A DNA stretch of 64,000 nucleotides from Rossellomorea arthrocnemi (GTDB taxonomy: Bacteria > Bacillota > Bacilli > Bacillales > Bacillaceae_B), in NCBI RefSeq assembly GCF_904424705.1, contig NZ_CAJGBF010000002.1, positions 186,001-250,000 on the forward strand, given 5' to 3'. Within the stretch, counting starts at the first letter, position 1, and every line of letters begins with the position of its first letter. Made by a program: the position numbers and the translations under genes. The notes beneath the pieces were generated by a model, which was not told the DNA's origin, did no database searches, and saw only the letters and a list, made by a program, of their open reading frames with translations. This document shows, one piece after another, positions 8,741-19,277 of this stretch.

Positions 8741-8762
8741 TTCTCTCACCTCCTATCATTCG

Positions 8763-10025
8763 TTACGATTTATGTCCCCCCACCAGGCGGGCACGATGCC
8801 TTGCTGTTCCCGCTTCAGTGTAGGAGACGGCACGGAGAAGGGCTCCTGATCCATATTTAGTCCGGATTCGGTCCACTACATACCCGAGTTCCCGTTTTTC
8901 CCAGCGGTCAGGTTCGAATAAGGAAATCTGCAGCGCTCCATCCTCTACAATATTAGAAAGGGCAATATTGATTTTCCGTACGGTTTTACCGTTGTAATTC
9001 TCTTCGAATAATTCCAGGCACACCCGGTACAGATCCATAGTGATATTGGTCGGTTCCTCTATCGTCCTCGACCGGTGGAATCCGCCGCCGAATTCTTCGC
9101 GGCTGTAGCCGACCCCAAAGCTGACAGTCCTCCCCGCCTTGCGATGAGTCCGGGCTCTCCTTGCAACTTCTTCGCACATTTCCAAAATGACGCGTTTGAT
9201 TTCCTTTCGCTCCTTATAATCCCGCAGCAGGATCTGACCCTTGCCGAAGCTGACCTGCCCATCCATGATCGGGGCTCCTATTTCAGAAAGGTCCACTCCC
9301 CACGCATGGTAATAAAGCTGGTTTCCCATCACACCGAACTTCGCCTCCAGCTTCTCCAGGTCATACTTCGCCAATTGCCCGATAGAGAAGATGCCCATAC
9401 GATTGAGGGTCTTCTCAAGGCGTCCGCCTACTCCCCACATTTCACTTAACGGTGAGAGCGGCCACAGCTTCATTGGAACATCCTCATATGTCCACTCGGC
9501 AATTCCCTTTTTCTTTGCTTCAAGATCCAGACACAGCTTAGATAAGAGCATATTGGGACCGATTCCTATAGCGCATGGGAGTTGGAATTCCCTTTCCATA
9601 TCGTCTTTGATTTTGCGTGCGATGGTGGTCCCGTCTCCCCAGAGACTCGTCGCTCCATCAATCTTGATGAAGCTTTCGTCCACACTGTACGTATGAATGG
9701 CATCCTTCGGCACATAGCGATGAAACAGACGGGTCAGCTCCGTGGAGATCCGGACATACGTCGCCATTTTCGGCTCTACAAGCCGGATTCGCGGGTCCTT
9801 TGGAATTTCAAACATCCGCGAACCCGTTTTGATTCCAAAGTCCTTCTTCATCCTGGGCGAGGCAGCCAGCACGATGCTTCCCTGCCGGCTTTTATCCCCC
9901 ACTACAGCCAAGTGGCATTCAAGGGGATCCAACCCCTCCATGACAGCCGAACAGCTAGCATAAAAGCTCTTCATATCGATGCACAAAATCTTGTGGTGTG
10001 GCAGCACACTGTAATCGACAGTCAT
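8763..10025 (-). CDS. yqjW: Y-family DNA polymerase, YqjW/UvrX type (PolY2)
   Basis: This translesion polymerase (420 residues) has CIDMKSFYASC with the first catalytic Asp, YSVDESFIK with the Asp-Glu pair, then helix-hairpin-helix and little-finger domains. ISLF in the tail (LQISLFEPD) fits a beta-clamp-binding motif. The start is the ATG at 10023-10025 behind GGAGGATG; the open frame runs 66 codons further up but that part covers the promoter and repeat DNA. The next gene is its YolD-like partner. Two LexA-box-like palindromes lie 28-80 bases upstream, so SOS induction is expected, as known for B. subtilis yqjW. Confidence 0.93.
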   Translation of the reverse strand: MTVDYSVLPHHKILCIDMKSFYASCSAVMEGLDPLECHLAVVGDKSRQGSIVLAASPRMKKDFGIKTGSRMFEIPKDPRIRLVEPKMATYVRISTELTRLFHRYVPKDAIHTYSVDESFIKIDGATSLWGDGTTIARKIKDDMEREFQLPCAIGIGPNMLLSKLCLDLEAKKKGIAEWTYEDVPMKLWPLSPLSEMWGVGGRLEKTLNRMGIFSIGQLAKYDLEKLEAKFGVMGNQLYYHAWGVDLSEIGAPIMDGQVSFGKGQILLRDYKERKEIKRVILEMCEEVARRARTHRKAGRTVSFGVGYSREEFGGGFHRSRTIEEPTNITMDLYRVCLELFEENYNGKTVRKINIALSNIVEDGALQISLFEPDRWEKRELGYVVDRIRTKYGSGALLRAVSYTEAGTARHRARLVGGHKS

Positions 10026-10053
10026 ATTCTCATCCTCCAACGTACCCAAAATA

Positions 10054-10065
10054 GAACAAATGTTC
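10054..10065. promoter_or_regulatory. LexA (SOS) box, perfect core
   Basis: GAACAAATGTTC fits the Bacillus LexA core GAACNNNNGTTC exactly. It lies 28 bases upstream of the yqjW start, where LexA would block transcription. Confidence 0.85.
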
Positions 10066-10092
10066 CTATATAGTATATCTATGATTCTAACC

Positions 10093-10104
10093 GAATATAC
10101 GTTC
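10093..10104. promoter_or_regulatory. Second, degenerate LexA box
   Basis: GAATATACGTTC differs from GAACNNNNGTTC at one base. It lies 27 bases upstream of the perfect box, and the AT-rich DNA between them (TATAGTATATCT) probably holds the yqjW -10 element. Confidence 0.5.
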
Positions 10105-10142
10105 CCTTTCAACTCAAATAAATGGAAACCGAGAGAATAACA

Positions 10143-10318
10143 AGAAAAGCGGAGGCGGCTTGCCCAGGCCCGACAAGCATAAGATGAATTGGCCGGAAAG
10201 GCGTTTTTTGCCTTTTTGGCCAATTTAGCTTATGACCTCGAGCCCCAAGCCCCTGGAGCTACCCATGTAGAAAAGCGGAAAACCACAGACAAGCCCCAAA
10301 CATAAGTCGAATGACCCG
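10143..10318 (+). repeat. Structured repeat array A (one full 126-bp unit plus a truncated unit)
   Basis: The unit begins AGAAAAGCGG at 10143 and again at 10269, giving a period of 126. It holds GGCCCGACAAGCATAAG, a hairpin (10178-10234) with outer stem AATTGGCC / GGCCAATT and inner GGC / GCC stem, then TTATGACCTCGAG. The second copy decays after about 50 bases. Related units occur at 31117-31410 and 53368-53724 on the other strand. The array lies between the yqjW promoter and the gdh terminator. No protein is encoded. Confidence 0.85.
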
Positions 10319-10380
10319 GGTGCAGGCCGATAGAGGGATCAGAGCAAGAATACTTAGCAAGAATCCTTACAATAAAAAGC

Positions 10381-10424
10381 AAAAAAATAAGTCCAAAATC
10401 ACAAAAATGATTTTAGACTTATTT
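10381..10424 (-). terminator. Terminator after gdh
   Basis: On the minus strand the stem ATAAGTCTAAAATCA / TGATTTTGGACTTAT is followed by TTTTTTTG, 10 bases past the gdh stop. Confidence 0.88.
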
Positions 10425-10433
10425 TGTCATGAA

Positions 10434-12087
<1,654 letters not shown>

Positions 12088-12234
12088 ACATCCACATCCT
12101 TTTTCCGACAATAATCATAGCTTTCCTCTGAAACAAAAATTCTAGCCGTTTCGACTGGAAAAACGTAAAATTTTTTCCACCCTCTGATTCATACCCTTCT
12201 TTCGTCCAATATAATCTCAAGGTGAGGTTGAAAT

Positions 12235-12371
12235 ATGAAGCAATGTAAACATACCAAAAAACCCCCCCGGGAAATCGGAAGGAATATGCCTGGTTAATGA
12301 AAGAAATTGACAACAGATTCATAGATGAAGCTCATTCAGAGCTCCTTGAAAACATGGAACGCGTCGGATAA
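12235..12371 (+). pseudogene. Small ORF split by a -1 frameshift at an A6C7 run
   Basis: A strong ribosome binding site (AAGGTGAGG) precedes an ATG at 12235. That frame stops after 20 codons at a TAA (12295-12297). The -1 frame continues open through EYAWLMKEIDNRFIDEAHSELLENMERVG to a TAA at 12369-12371, directly before an 18-bp terminator. The change of frame falls near AAAAAACCCCCCC. It could be a broken gene, a sequencing error in the run, or slippage. I do not recognise the product. Confidence 0.4.
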
Positions 12372-12416
12372 ACAAAGAAGAAAGCGTTGGGATGTAATCA
12401 ACGCTTTCTTCTTTGT
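12372..12416. terminator. Strong bidirectional terminator
   Basis: A perfect 18-bp stem ACAAAGAAGAAAGCGTTG / CAACGCTTTCTTCTTTGT with a 9-base loop. It lies at the stop codon of the convergent lipoprotein gene. Confidence 0.9.
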
Positions 12417-12940
12417 CATTTGGTAGAAGTATGTATCGGGACAATGACTCTTTCATTCTCAATATTCACCACGACATGGACATCACGGTCAATGGAAAGA
12501 TCTTTGAACCGTAACGAATATAGACCGGTAGGATTTTTTTCAATGGATTGGATGACGACTTGTGAAAATCTTGGATCACTCATGACCAATTTAACGACCG
12601 TCTCTTCCGTTTTGCTTTGCTTGTCTGTCAAAAATATCAATTGATCCGCCGAAGCACTCCTGGGATACGATTCCTGCAGCTCACCATTGAAGGTCACATT
12701 CACTTTTCTTCCCATCTCTATATCTTCTTTATGAAGCTTTTTATCATGATCTGTCCTCATGACGGTTTGTTGATCGAAAGAAAACCAAACATCATTAATC
12801 AGCACTTGGTTGTTTTCCAACTGGGTCACAAAGCCTATGAAATCTGTGCTTGCTTGAGATGAATTGACAGAGGTTGACGGCCCGCAGCCGATGATTAGAA
12901 TACAGGAACAAAGTATCATAACAATCAAACATTTCTTCAT
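12416..12940 (-). CDS. Lipoprotein, DUF3221-like
   Basis: The 174-residue protein has a lipoprotein signal: MKKC, a hydrophobic core and the lipobox LIIGC with the modified Cys at about residue 19. The mature part begins with a Ser/Thr-rich linker and a beta-rich domain containing FIGFVTQLENNQVLIN, which resembles DUF3221 (YobA-like). Function unknown; it should sit on the outer face of the membrane. GGGGGAG precedes the ATG. It seems to be transcribed alone. Confidence 0.75.
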   Translation of the reverse strand: MKKCLIVMILCSCILIIGCGPSTSVNSSQASTDFIGFVTQLENNQVLINDVWFSFDQQTVMRTDHDKKLHKEDIEMGRKVNVTFNGELQESYPRSASADQLIFLTDKQSKTEETVVKLVMSDPRFSQVVIQSIEKNPTGLYSLRFKDLSIDRDVHVVVNIENERVIVPIHTSTK

Positions 12941-12989
12941 AGACTCCCCCCTTATTAAATTAGACGAACGAAAGTACTATTTGGTTTCA

Positions 12990-13784
12990 CTATTTTTTGA
13001 AAAAAAGGTTATTTCCTACTTTTTCTACAAAAGATGGGAAAAGTTGATAGATCCTACTTCCCATATTCATCCATCTTGGCAGATTAATTTCTCTCTTATT
13101 GGTAAAGAGTGCGTTCACCACTTTTTCCGCGACGTATGCAGGGTCCAGCATGAACTTCTGCACATTCTTCACGTACGTACCTGATTCATCGGCAATGGAA
13201 AAGAAGTTTGTGGCAATCGGCCCGGGGTTGACCGCCGTCACCTTCACCCCGTACCTTTTCGCCTCCATTCTTACACTATTCGTATACCCGAGGACTGCAT
13301 GCTTGGAGGCAGAATAAGCACTTGATTTCGGGGTGGCGAACTTCCCTGCCTGAGAAGCGATATTGATGATGTGGCCAGAGCCTTGTTTACGCATATAAGG
13401 AAGAGCTTCCCCTGTACATGCCATCAGCCCTAGAACATTCACATCCATCATCCCTTTTACATCTTGAAAGGAGGTTTCATGTGCTTCCTGAAAGATCCCA
13501 TACCCTGCGTTATTGATTAAGGCATGGATCGATCCGAAGTCCTGCAAAATGGTGTGGAACACATGCGGTATTTGATCATAATCCGTTACATTCAATGGAT
13601 ACACTTCGACCTTACTGTTGAATTCTTTTATCAACTTTTCCTTCAATGCTTCAAGTAAATGGACACGACGTGCGATCAACGCAAGATCCCCGCCATTCTC
13701 TGCCACTTTTATGGCCATTTGTTCCCCGATCCCACCAGAAGCACCGGTAATGACAATCGTTTTCCCTTTGATTCTACTGTTCAT
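12990..13784 (-). CDS. yqjQ: Short-chain dehydrogenase YqjQ
   Basis: A 264-residue classical SDR: TGASGGIG for cofactor binding, NNAGYG, catalytic Ser in NIASQAG and YSASK for Tyr/Lys. PGPIATNFF is the common C-terminal signature. The substrate is unknown; this branch contains ketoreductases of the DltE/YqjQ type. It follows yqjP by 16 bases, as in B. subtilis, so the two form an operon. The ribosome binding site is weak. Confidence 0.88.
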   Translation of the reverse strand: MNSRIKGKTIVITGASGGIGEQMAIKVAENGGDLALIARRVHLLEALKEKLIKEFNSKVEVYPLNVTDYDQIPHVFHTILQDFGSIHALINNAGYGIFQEAHETSFQDVKGMMDVNVLGLMACTGEALPYMRKQGSGHIINIASQAGKFATPKSSAYSASKHAVLGYTNSVRMEAKRYGVKVTAVNPGPIATNFFSIADESGTYVKNVQKFMLDPAYVAEKVVNALFTNKREINLPRWMNMGSRIYQLFPSFVEKVGNNLFFKK

Positions 13785-13800
13785 ATTTCGTCACATCTTT

Positions 13801-14760
13801 CTAAGCAGAATAATAATAGATTCCTTCATGCTTTTCTTTCCGTATATATTGAAGGGATTCAAGGTAATCCAATTGTCCGATGGTCTCGGACAATGTCAAA
13901 CCGAGCTCCTTCTGATACACGGAAGGAAATAATCTCTTGCATATTTCAAATACAGTCACTCGGTTTCCTTTTATCATTTCGAGTACACCTTTCGCTCTTT
14001 CATGCTGTTTCCCTAATCTCCTCGGAATTAATCCATGAACATCCGTAATGTTGTCCCCATGCCCTGTGTAGGCAAGGGAAATCGGAAAATCCAAAAGCTT
14101 TTTCAATGAAGCATTGTACTGCAGCAATGGCTTTGAACGCTCACTTTCCCCTTCAAAAGGGGGTTCAATAAGGGGATTGGGAGAAATAGTAGCGAGTATG
14201 TGGTCGCCAGCTATCAGCACACCATCACTTTCCCTGTAAAAGGATAAGTGACTCTGAGCATGACCAAGAGTTTCGATGATGGACCACCCTGCCATTCCGG
14301 AAATGTTATCCCCCTCCCCAATCTCTACATCCAGCTTACGGTCCCCCATGAATTTAAGTGGACTCTTAAATTTCGGGATGGCACGGAGATATTCTTGCGG
14401 AAGTCCGGACTCCATGGCGAGTTCCATGAAAAAACGATCGTACACTTCATGAAAGTGGTCGTCCCGGTGAAGCCAGAACCGATTATATTGATGACCAAGC
14501 ACCTTGACGGATGATGGAAAACGATCAAGCAACCCGGCATGATCGGGGTGATGATGAGTCAGGACAATTTGTTCGATATCCTGAGGGGTATAGCCTAATA
14601 GGCACAATTGTTCAGTCAGCTGCACCCAGGCCGTATCTGTAAGAGGTCCGGCATCCACTAATGTCAAGGCATCCCCTTTCACTAAATAAACATTCACATC
14701 TCCTACGGCAAATGGAGTGGAGAGTGTGATTTTTGCGATATCATTCACTAAGGTTGTCAT
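13801..14760 (-). CDS. yqjP: Metallo-beta-lactamase fold hydrolase YqjP
   Basis: This is an MBL-fold hydrolase of about 319 residues with the zinc-binding motif THHHPDHAG, a downstream GHAQSHLSF and the later TGHGD, followed by a C-terminal winged-helix-like region (YQKELGLTLSETIGQLDYL) as in lactamase-B/LACTB2-type proteins. The substrate is unknown. I start at MTTLVNDI because GTGGTGAAAAT lies just upstream; a start 39 bases higher would add MALPFYYEECGEN. It is divergent from the proI leader. Confidence 0.85.
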   Translation of the reverse strand: MTTLVNDIAKITLSTPFAVGDVNVYLVKGDALTLVDAGPLTDTAWVQLTEQLCLLGYTPQDIEQIVLTHHHPDHAGLLDRFPSSVKVLGHQYNRFWLHRDDHFHEVYDRFFMELAMESGLPQEYLRAIPKFKSPLKFMGDRKLDVEIGEGDNISGMAGWSIIETLGHAQSHLSFYRESDGVLIAGDHILATISPNPLIEPPFEGESERSKPLLQYNASLKKLLDFPISLAYTGHGDNITDVHGLIPRRLGKQHERAKGVLEMIKGNRVTVFEICKRLFPSVYQKELGLTLSETIGQLDYLESLQYIRKEKHEGIYYYSA

Positions 14761-14923
14761 ATTTTCACCACATTCTTCATAATAAAAAGGCAAAGCCATG
14801 AAGCACGGAACCTTGCCGGTTTGTCACCATTTCCAGGAAATGAATGACCCTTCATTATCTAGTGTACATTTTTTTCTATACGATGTCATTTTTAAAAAGA
14901 TTGAATATACTAAAAATAAACCC

Positions 14924-14953
14924 TTGACATATAACCTGTATTTCTACGATAAT
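14924..14953 (+). promoter_or_regulatory. Sigma-A promoter of the proI T-box leader
   Basis: TTGACA at 14924-14929, an 18-base spacer and GATAAT at 14948-14953. Transcription would start near 14960, about 300 bases before proI. Confidence 0.75.
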
Positions 14954-14984
14954 CACCTATAATATAGAATTGTTCATTAATCAA

Positions 14985-15238
14985 ATGTTATATAAGGATA
15001 AAGCGATGATAAAGACTAGTAGTGAATAGATGATGTTAGAGATCGGAGCCCACCGGCTGAAAGGCACCGTCGTCCTCTCTATTTGTGAACCTGCCTTTTG
15101 AGCGTCTAAAAGCAGAACGTGTTCCAGCGTTAATGGAATTCGAGTGTGTTCATTTCCTTTCTTGAAAATGGACAAAACAAGGTGGTACCACGGAAGCGAG
15201 ACCCTTTCGTCCTTTAGGATGAGAGGGTCTGTTTTTTT
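14985..15238 (+). ncRNA. T-box riboswitch, probably sensing tRNA-Pro
   Basis: The leader carries the T-box core AAGGTGGTACCACGGAAGC (15179-15197), followed by a terminator stem (AGACCCT / AGGGTCT with an 8-T run ending at 15238); CGTCCTTT lies within it. Upstream are the stem I features: AGTA-type internal loop near 15018, TTAGAGAT, and a distal loop GGCTGAAAGGC. GAACCTGCC on the return side puts a CCU proline codon in the specifier position; this assignment is inferred. Uncharged tRNA-Pro would prevent termination and raise proI expression. B. subtilis proI is known to use such a leader. Confidence 0.93.
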
Positions 15239-15263
15239 TGAATACAAAAGGAGGAATGAGCGA

Positions 15264-16082
15264 ATGAAGACATTGTTTATTGGAGCGGGATCGATGGCTC
15301 ATGCTTTAATGGGCGGCGCATTGAGTGCAGGTGTATTGACATGTGAAGAAGTGTATGTAACCAATCGTGCCAATCAGGAGCGTTTGGATCATATTATGCA
15401 TGAATTCTGTGTCCAGAAGGTGAACCAGGACACCTCCTATGATGTCATCATCCTCGCCATGAAGCCAAAGGACTTTCATGAGGCGGCAGAGTCGATTAGA
15501 ACCCACCTTAAAGAGAATACGCTGGTCATTTCCGTCTTGGCGGGAATCACCATGGACCACCTAAGCGACAAGCTCTCTTTTAACGGGGCTATGGCAAGAG
15601 CCATGCCCAATACAAGTGCAGCCCTGGGAAAATCGGCAACGGCCGTATCGTTTAACAAGTACCTCTCACACTCCCAGAAGGAATGGACAACAACTTTATT
15701 TCGGTCCGTCGGAACAGCAGTGGAAGTAGAGGAAGAGAAATTGGACCTTATTACGGCTTTATCAGGGAGCGGGCCTGCTTATATCTATTATGTCGCCGAG
15801 TTGCTTAAAGGTGCTGCAGTAAAGTTGGGGCTGGAAGAAGACCTCGCTAAAGGCCTTGTCACTCAAACGATTGCAGGAGCCAGTGCCATGCTTACAGATT
15901 CCGGATTAGAAGCACAGGAATTAAGAAAAAACGTGACCAGCGCAGGTGGAACGACCGAAGCTGGGATCTCCGCGTTAGAGGACTATCATATAAGAGATGC
16001 GTTTTTTCAATGTATCGCTTCAGCAAGGGACCGCTCTCAGATACTTGGTAATGAATTAAAGAGACAATCTTTGAAAAAATAA
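15264..16082 (+). CDS. proI: Pyrroline-5-carboxylate reductase
   Basis: A 272-residue P5C reductase, the last step of proline synthesis, using NAD(P)H. It opens MKTLFIGAGSMAHAL (Rossmann loop) and has LAMKP, ARAMPNTSAALG and the P5CR signature SGSGPAYIYY followed by TSAGGTTEAGI. The ATG at 15264 follows AAAGGAGG; a longer frame into the leader is not translated. The T-box leader and the place between yqjP and namA identify it as the proI (yqjO) ortholog. Confidence 0.96.
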   Translation: MKTLFIGAGSMAHALMGGALSAGVLTCEEVYVTNRANQERLDHIMHEFCVQKVNQDTSYDVIILAMKPKDFHEAAESIRTHLKENTLVISVLAGITMDHLSDKLSFNGAMARAMPNTSAALGKSATAVSFNKYLSHSQKEWTTTLFRSVGTAVEVEEEKLDLITALSGSGPAYIYYVAELLKGAAVKLGLEEDLAKGLVTQTIAGASAMLTDSGLEAQELRKNVTSAGGTTEAGISALEDYHIRDAFFQCIASARDRSQILGNELKRQSLKK

Positions 16083-16163
16083 ACGTATAACACACCATGT
16101 GATTCACGGGTATCCTGTTTCATTGAAATATAATCAACGAAATAATAAAGAAGGTCGATACAG

Positions 16164-17315
16164 ATGAATCCCCTGCTCATTTTACTTTTTACCGTCCTTG
16201 TCGTCTGGCTTTTCCTGTCCATTGATGTATGGAGAGGTTTGGCGAAGGTCTCAGAGATTGAAGAAATAAAGGGCACGGATAGTGGTCCGCTTCTTTCCAT
16301 AATCGTGCCTGCAAGGAATGAAGAAGAATCGGTAACAGACAGTATCACATCCCAACTCGGGCAGGATTATGGCAGGATTGAATGGATTCTTGTCAATGAT
16401 CGTTCAACGGACAGCACTCATAGAAAACTTGGAGCACTGGCTGAACTGGACAAGCGGATCCGCGTCCTCCATCTCGACACATTAGAAAAAGGATGGCTTG
16501 GAAAAAATCAGGCGTTATATAAAGGGTATGCGCTATCGAAAGGATCACTCATCCTGTTTACCGATGCAGATGTCCTCTTTAAAGACCCTTCCATCCTATC
16601 CCGGGCTGTCGCGTTCTTTCAATCCCAGAAGCTTGATCACCTTACCCTGGCTCCCGGCATCAAATCACAAACATTCTGGTTAAAAAGCTTTGTTGCATTC
16701 TTTTTATTCGGTTTTTCTTTTTATAAACGACCCTGGAAAGCAAATGATCCATCCTCCGGGACTGGGATGGGAATTGGTGCCTTCAATCTGATCACCCGGT
16801 CTGCTTATGAGGATATCGGTACCCATGAGAAGATCAGGCACATGCCCGATGACGACCTGCAGCTGGGAGTGCATATAAAAAAGCGGGGAAAACGTCAGGC
16901 GTTTCTCACTGCCCTTTATTCATTGGAGGTGGCGTGGTATCACTCCTTGAAAGAAGCCTTTAAGGGCCTTGAGAAAAATACGTTTGCAGGTCTCCATTAC
17001 TCCATCCTCCTTGTGTTGTTTGCCATGACGGGGATATTCTGCTCTACTGTCCTTCCTTTCTTGACGATATTTTCAGGAAACCCGCTGATTGTGATGGTGA
17101 GCATACTTATCATCCTTTTCATTTTTGCAACTTATTTTAAGGTCATTAAAAAGATGACAAACGAGTCACCACTCCTTTTTCTGTCATTGCCCGTAACTGC
17201 CTTGTTATTCATCTATTCAATAGCACGGGCGATGTTTCTGACCTTTAAACGGGGAGGGATCGAATGGCGTGGAACGATTTATTCTCTGAAAGAGCTAAGG
17301 AAAAAAAGAAAGTAG
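16164..17315 (+). CDS. Membrane-anchored family 2 glycosyltransferase
   Basis: The 383-residue protein has one N-terminal membrane helix, then a GT-A domain with SIIVPARNEEES, VNDRSTDST, and TDADVLF as the DXD-like metal site, plus GMGIGAFNLITRSAYEDIGTH and DDDLQLG as acceptor-site features. Three hydrophobic segments close the chain. It resembles the GT2 enzymes that glycosylate carotenoids or lipids in Bacillaceae, but the substrate is not shown by the context. GAAGGTCG precedes the ATG. Confidence 0.85.
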   Translation: MNPLLILLFTVLVVWLFLSIDVWRGLAKVSEIEEIKGTDSGPLLSIIVPARNEEESVTDSITSQLGQDYGRIEWILVNDRSTDSTHRKLGALAELDKRIRVLHLDTLEKGWLGKNQALYKGYALSKGSLILFTDADVLFKDPSILSRAVAFFQSQKLDHLTLAPGIKSQTFWLKSFVAFFLFGFSFYKRPWKANDPSSGTGMGIGAFNLITRSAYEDIGTHEKIRHMPDDDLQLGVHIKKRGKRQAFLTALYSLEVAWYHSLKEAFKGLEKNTFAGLHYSILLVLFAMTGIFCSTVLPFLTIFSGNPLIVMVSILIILFIFATYFKVIKKMTNESPLLFLSLPVTALLFIYSIARAMFLTFKRGGIEWRGTIYSLKELRKKRK

Positions 17316-17411
17316 AGCACATTTCTTTTCGGAGAAAAATGTTGTTGTTATAATCGTTGTATAAAAATGTTTAGAAACCCGAAATAAACTTGTCATGGAA
17401 GGGGATCGCAA

Positions 17412-18428
17412 ATGAAAGCAAAGCTATTTGAACCATATACGCTTAAAAATGTTGAACTGAAGAACAGAATCGTCATGGCACCTATGTGTATGTATTCTTC
17501 CCATAACCAAGATGGAAAAGTCGAAAACTGGCATCGCACCCACTATACGAGCCGCGCCGTCGGCGGAGTCGGGCTCATCATTCAAGAAGCAACGGCTGTC
17601 ACGCCACAAGGCAGGATTTCTCCTCAGGATCTGGGGATTTGGGATGACGGGCATATTGAAGGACTAAGAGAACTAGTTGACTTAATCAAGGATCAGGGTG
17701 CAAAAACCGGAATCCAGCTTGCTCATGCAGGGAGAAAAGCCGTACTTGAAGGCGATATCCTTGCACCATCTGCGATTCCATTTAATGAAGAGATGAAAAC
17801 ACCTGTTGAAATGACAGCGGGTGATATTGAAGAAACCATCACCGCCTTCATCAAGGGAGCAGAAAGGGCGAAGAAAGCAGGCTTTGATGTAATCGAGATT
17901 CACGGTGCCCACGGTTATCTCATCAACGAGTTCCTCTCTCCTCTATCCAATAAACGGAGAGACGAGTACGGCGGTTCAGCAGAAAACCGCTACCGTTTCC
18001 TCCGTGAAGTCATTGACGGAATTCAGCAGGTATGGGATGGACCACTCCTTGTGCGGGTTTCTGCCAAAGATTATAACGATGAAGGCCTGGACGTTGGAGA
18101 CTATATCGTATTCGCAAAATGGATGAAAGAACAAGGCGTCGATTTAATCGATGTCAGTTCCGGAGCCCTTGTCCCGGCACGCATCCCGGTATTCCCAGGC
18201 TATCAGGTGAAGCTAGCGGAGAACATCAAGAATGCAGCAGGCATTGACACCGGAGCGGTAGGACTGATTACAACAGGCATTCAGGCGGAAGAGATACTGC
18301 GAAACGAACGGGCCGACCTCATCCTCCTTGCACGTGAAATGCTGCGGGATCCTTACTGGCCAAGAACGGCGGCTCTTGAGCTCGGTGTTGAAATCGAAGC
18401 ACCTAAACAGTATGAGCGCGGCTGGTAA
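17412..18428 (+). CDS. namA: NADPH dehydrogenase NamA (Old Yellow Enzyme, YqjM)
   Basis: A 338-residue class III Old Yellow Enzyme, very close to B. subtilis YqjM. C26 and Y28 (PMCMYSS), the substrate-binding pair H164/H167 (IHGAHGYL) and R336 near the C-terminus (YERGW) fall at the same residue numbers as in YqjM. It holds FMN and reduces activated C=C bonds and nitro compounds with NADPH, probably for detoxification. AAGGGGAT precedes the ATG and a strong terminator follows. Confidence 0.96.
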   Translation: MKAKLFEPYTLKNVELKNRIVMAPMCMYSSHNQDGKVENWHRTHYTSRAVGGVGLIIQEATAVTPQGRISPQDLGIWDDGHIEGLRELVDLIKDQGAKTGIQLAHAGRKAVLEGDILAPSAIPFNEEMKTPVEMTAGDIEETITAFIKGAERAKKAGFDVIEIHGAHGYLINEFLSPLSNKRRDEYGGSAENRYRFLREVIDGIQQVWDGPLLVRVSAKDYNDEGLDVGDYIVFAKWMKEQGVDLIDVSSGALVPARIPVFPGYQVKLAENIKNAAGIDTGAVGLITTGIQAEEILRNERADLILLAREMLRDPYWPRTAALELGVEIEAPKQYERGW

Positions 18429-18444
18429 GTACCGGAAGTTACAT

Positions 18445-18484
18445 AAAAAAGTGTGGAACTGGAATCTGCGTTCCACACTTTTTT
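18445..18484. terminator. Bidirectional terminator
   Basis: A 15-bp stem AAAAAAGTGTGGAAC / GTTCCACACTTTTTT with a 10-base loop. It lies between the convergent namA and GNAT genes. Confidence 0.93.
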
Positions 18485-18487
18485 TAT

Positions 18488-19243
18488 TTATTCATACACC
18501 TTTTGCACTTCATATCTGAACCCTGAGCAATGGTAATTCTGTTTTTGATACATCAGTCTCGGCGTATCTTCCCCATCCGCCACGAGTATGATAATTTTAT
18601 CAAGGAACCGTTCCATGACAAACCCCTGCAGCCTGCTGGCAATTCCTTTCTTTTGAAACGATTCGTGTACCATCAATCCGTCTATTTCCGCTGAATCTTC
18701 TTCGATGATCACATCCAGAGATCCGGCTGGTGTCCCTTTATAGAAAGCCAGGAGCTGCATTATTCGGGGATTTTTAAAATTCCGCTTATGCATGTCCACC
18801 TTTTGATCAGCAAAGCCCGGACCATACTCCATATCCTGCTCGTATTGGAAGGCAAGATACGCATAGAGGTCCTCCTCCATCACTTCCCTTATATCGATAT
18901 CAGCATTGTCTTCTAAAGACGGAAATTGACCAGGGGTAATAAGATACAGCTCATTGAAACCTTTCTCATATCCTTCTTGCTTAAAATAGTCCATTAATTC
19001 ATCTGAAGGCTTATGATTTTCCGGAAACAGGAACTTCACATGCTTCTGACCATTGGCTCGATGGAATTCACGTAAAAAGCGGGATGCCTTTTTGAATTCT
19101 TCAAGAGTCGGCTGTTTCTTGAATGCAAGAAAGTTACTATCATACCTCGTCAGCATTTCCGGAAAATGAATATGTTGATAAAGAGCGTTTTCCCCTATTA
19201 CATGCCCAGGATTATAAATATGTTCAAATGTGAATGATTTCAT
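18488..19243 (-). CDS. GNAT family N-acetyltransferase
   Basis: The 251-residue protein has a GNAT domain in its C-terminal half: EIDGLMVHESFQKKGIASRLQGFVM is the motif A region that binds acetyl-CoA (the usual Q/RxxGxG/A pattern is QKKGIA). The N-terminal half is a second, degenerate GNAT-like part. The acceptor is unknown. Start at MKSFTFEH is set by AAGGGGAA; a longer in-frame start lacks a ribosome binding site. It is 34 bases downstream of the phosphatase gene. Confidence 0.8.
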   Translation of the reverse strand: MKSFTFEHIYNPGHVIGENALYQHIHFPEMLTRYDSNFLAFKKQPTLEEFKKASRFLREFHRANGQKHVKFLFPENHKPSDELMDYFKQEGYEKGFNELYLITPGQFPSLEDNADIDIREVMEEDLYAYLAFQYEQDMEYGPGFADQKVDMHKRNFKNPRIMQLLAFYKGTPAGSLDVIIEEDSAEIDGLMVHESFQKKGIASRLQGFVMERFLDKIIILVADGEDTPRLMYQKQNYHCSGFRYEVQKVYE

Positions 19244-19277
19244 CTGTATTCCCCTTTTTCTGTTTATACAGTCTTTC

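Noticed and set aside
10026..10223. 66-codon N-terminal extension of YqjW
   Set aside because: It covers both LexA boxes and part of repeat array A, and the ATG at 10025 has a good ribosome binding site and the family N-terminus.
12088..12234. Sigma-G promoter for glcU-gdh
   Set aside because: Only a weak GAATT...TATGATTA pair was found, not close enough to the consensus to report.
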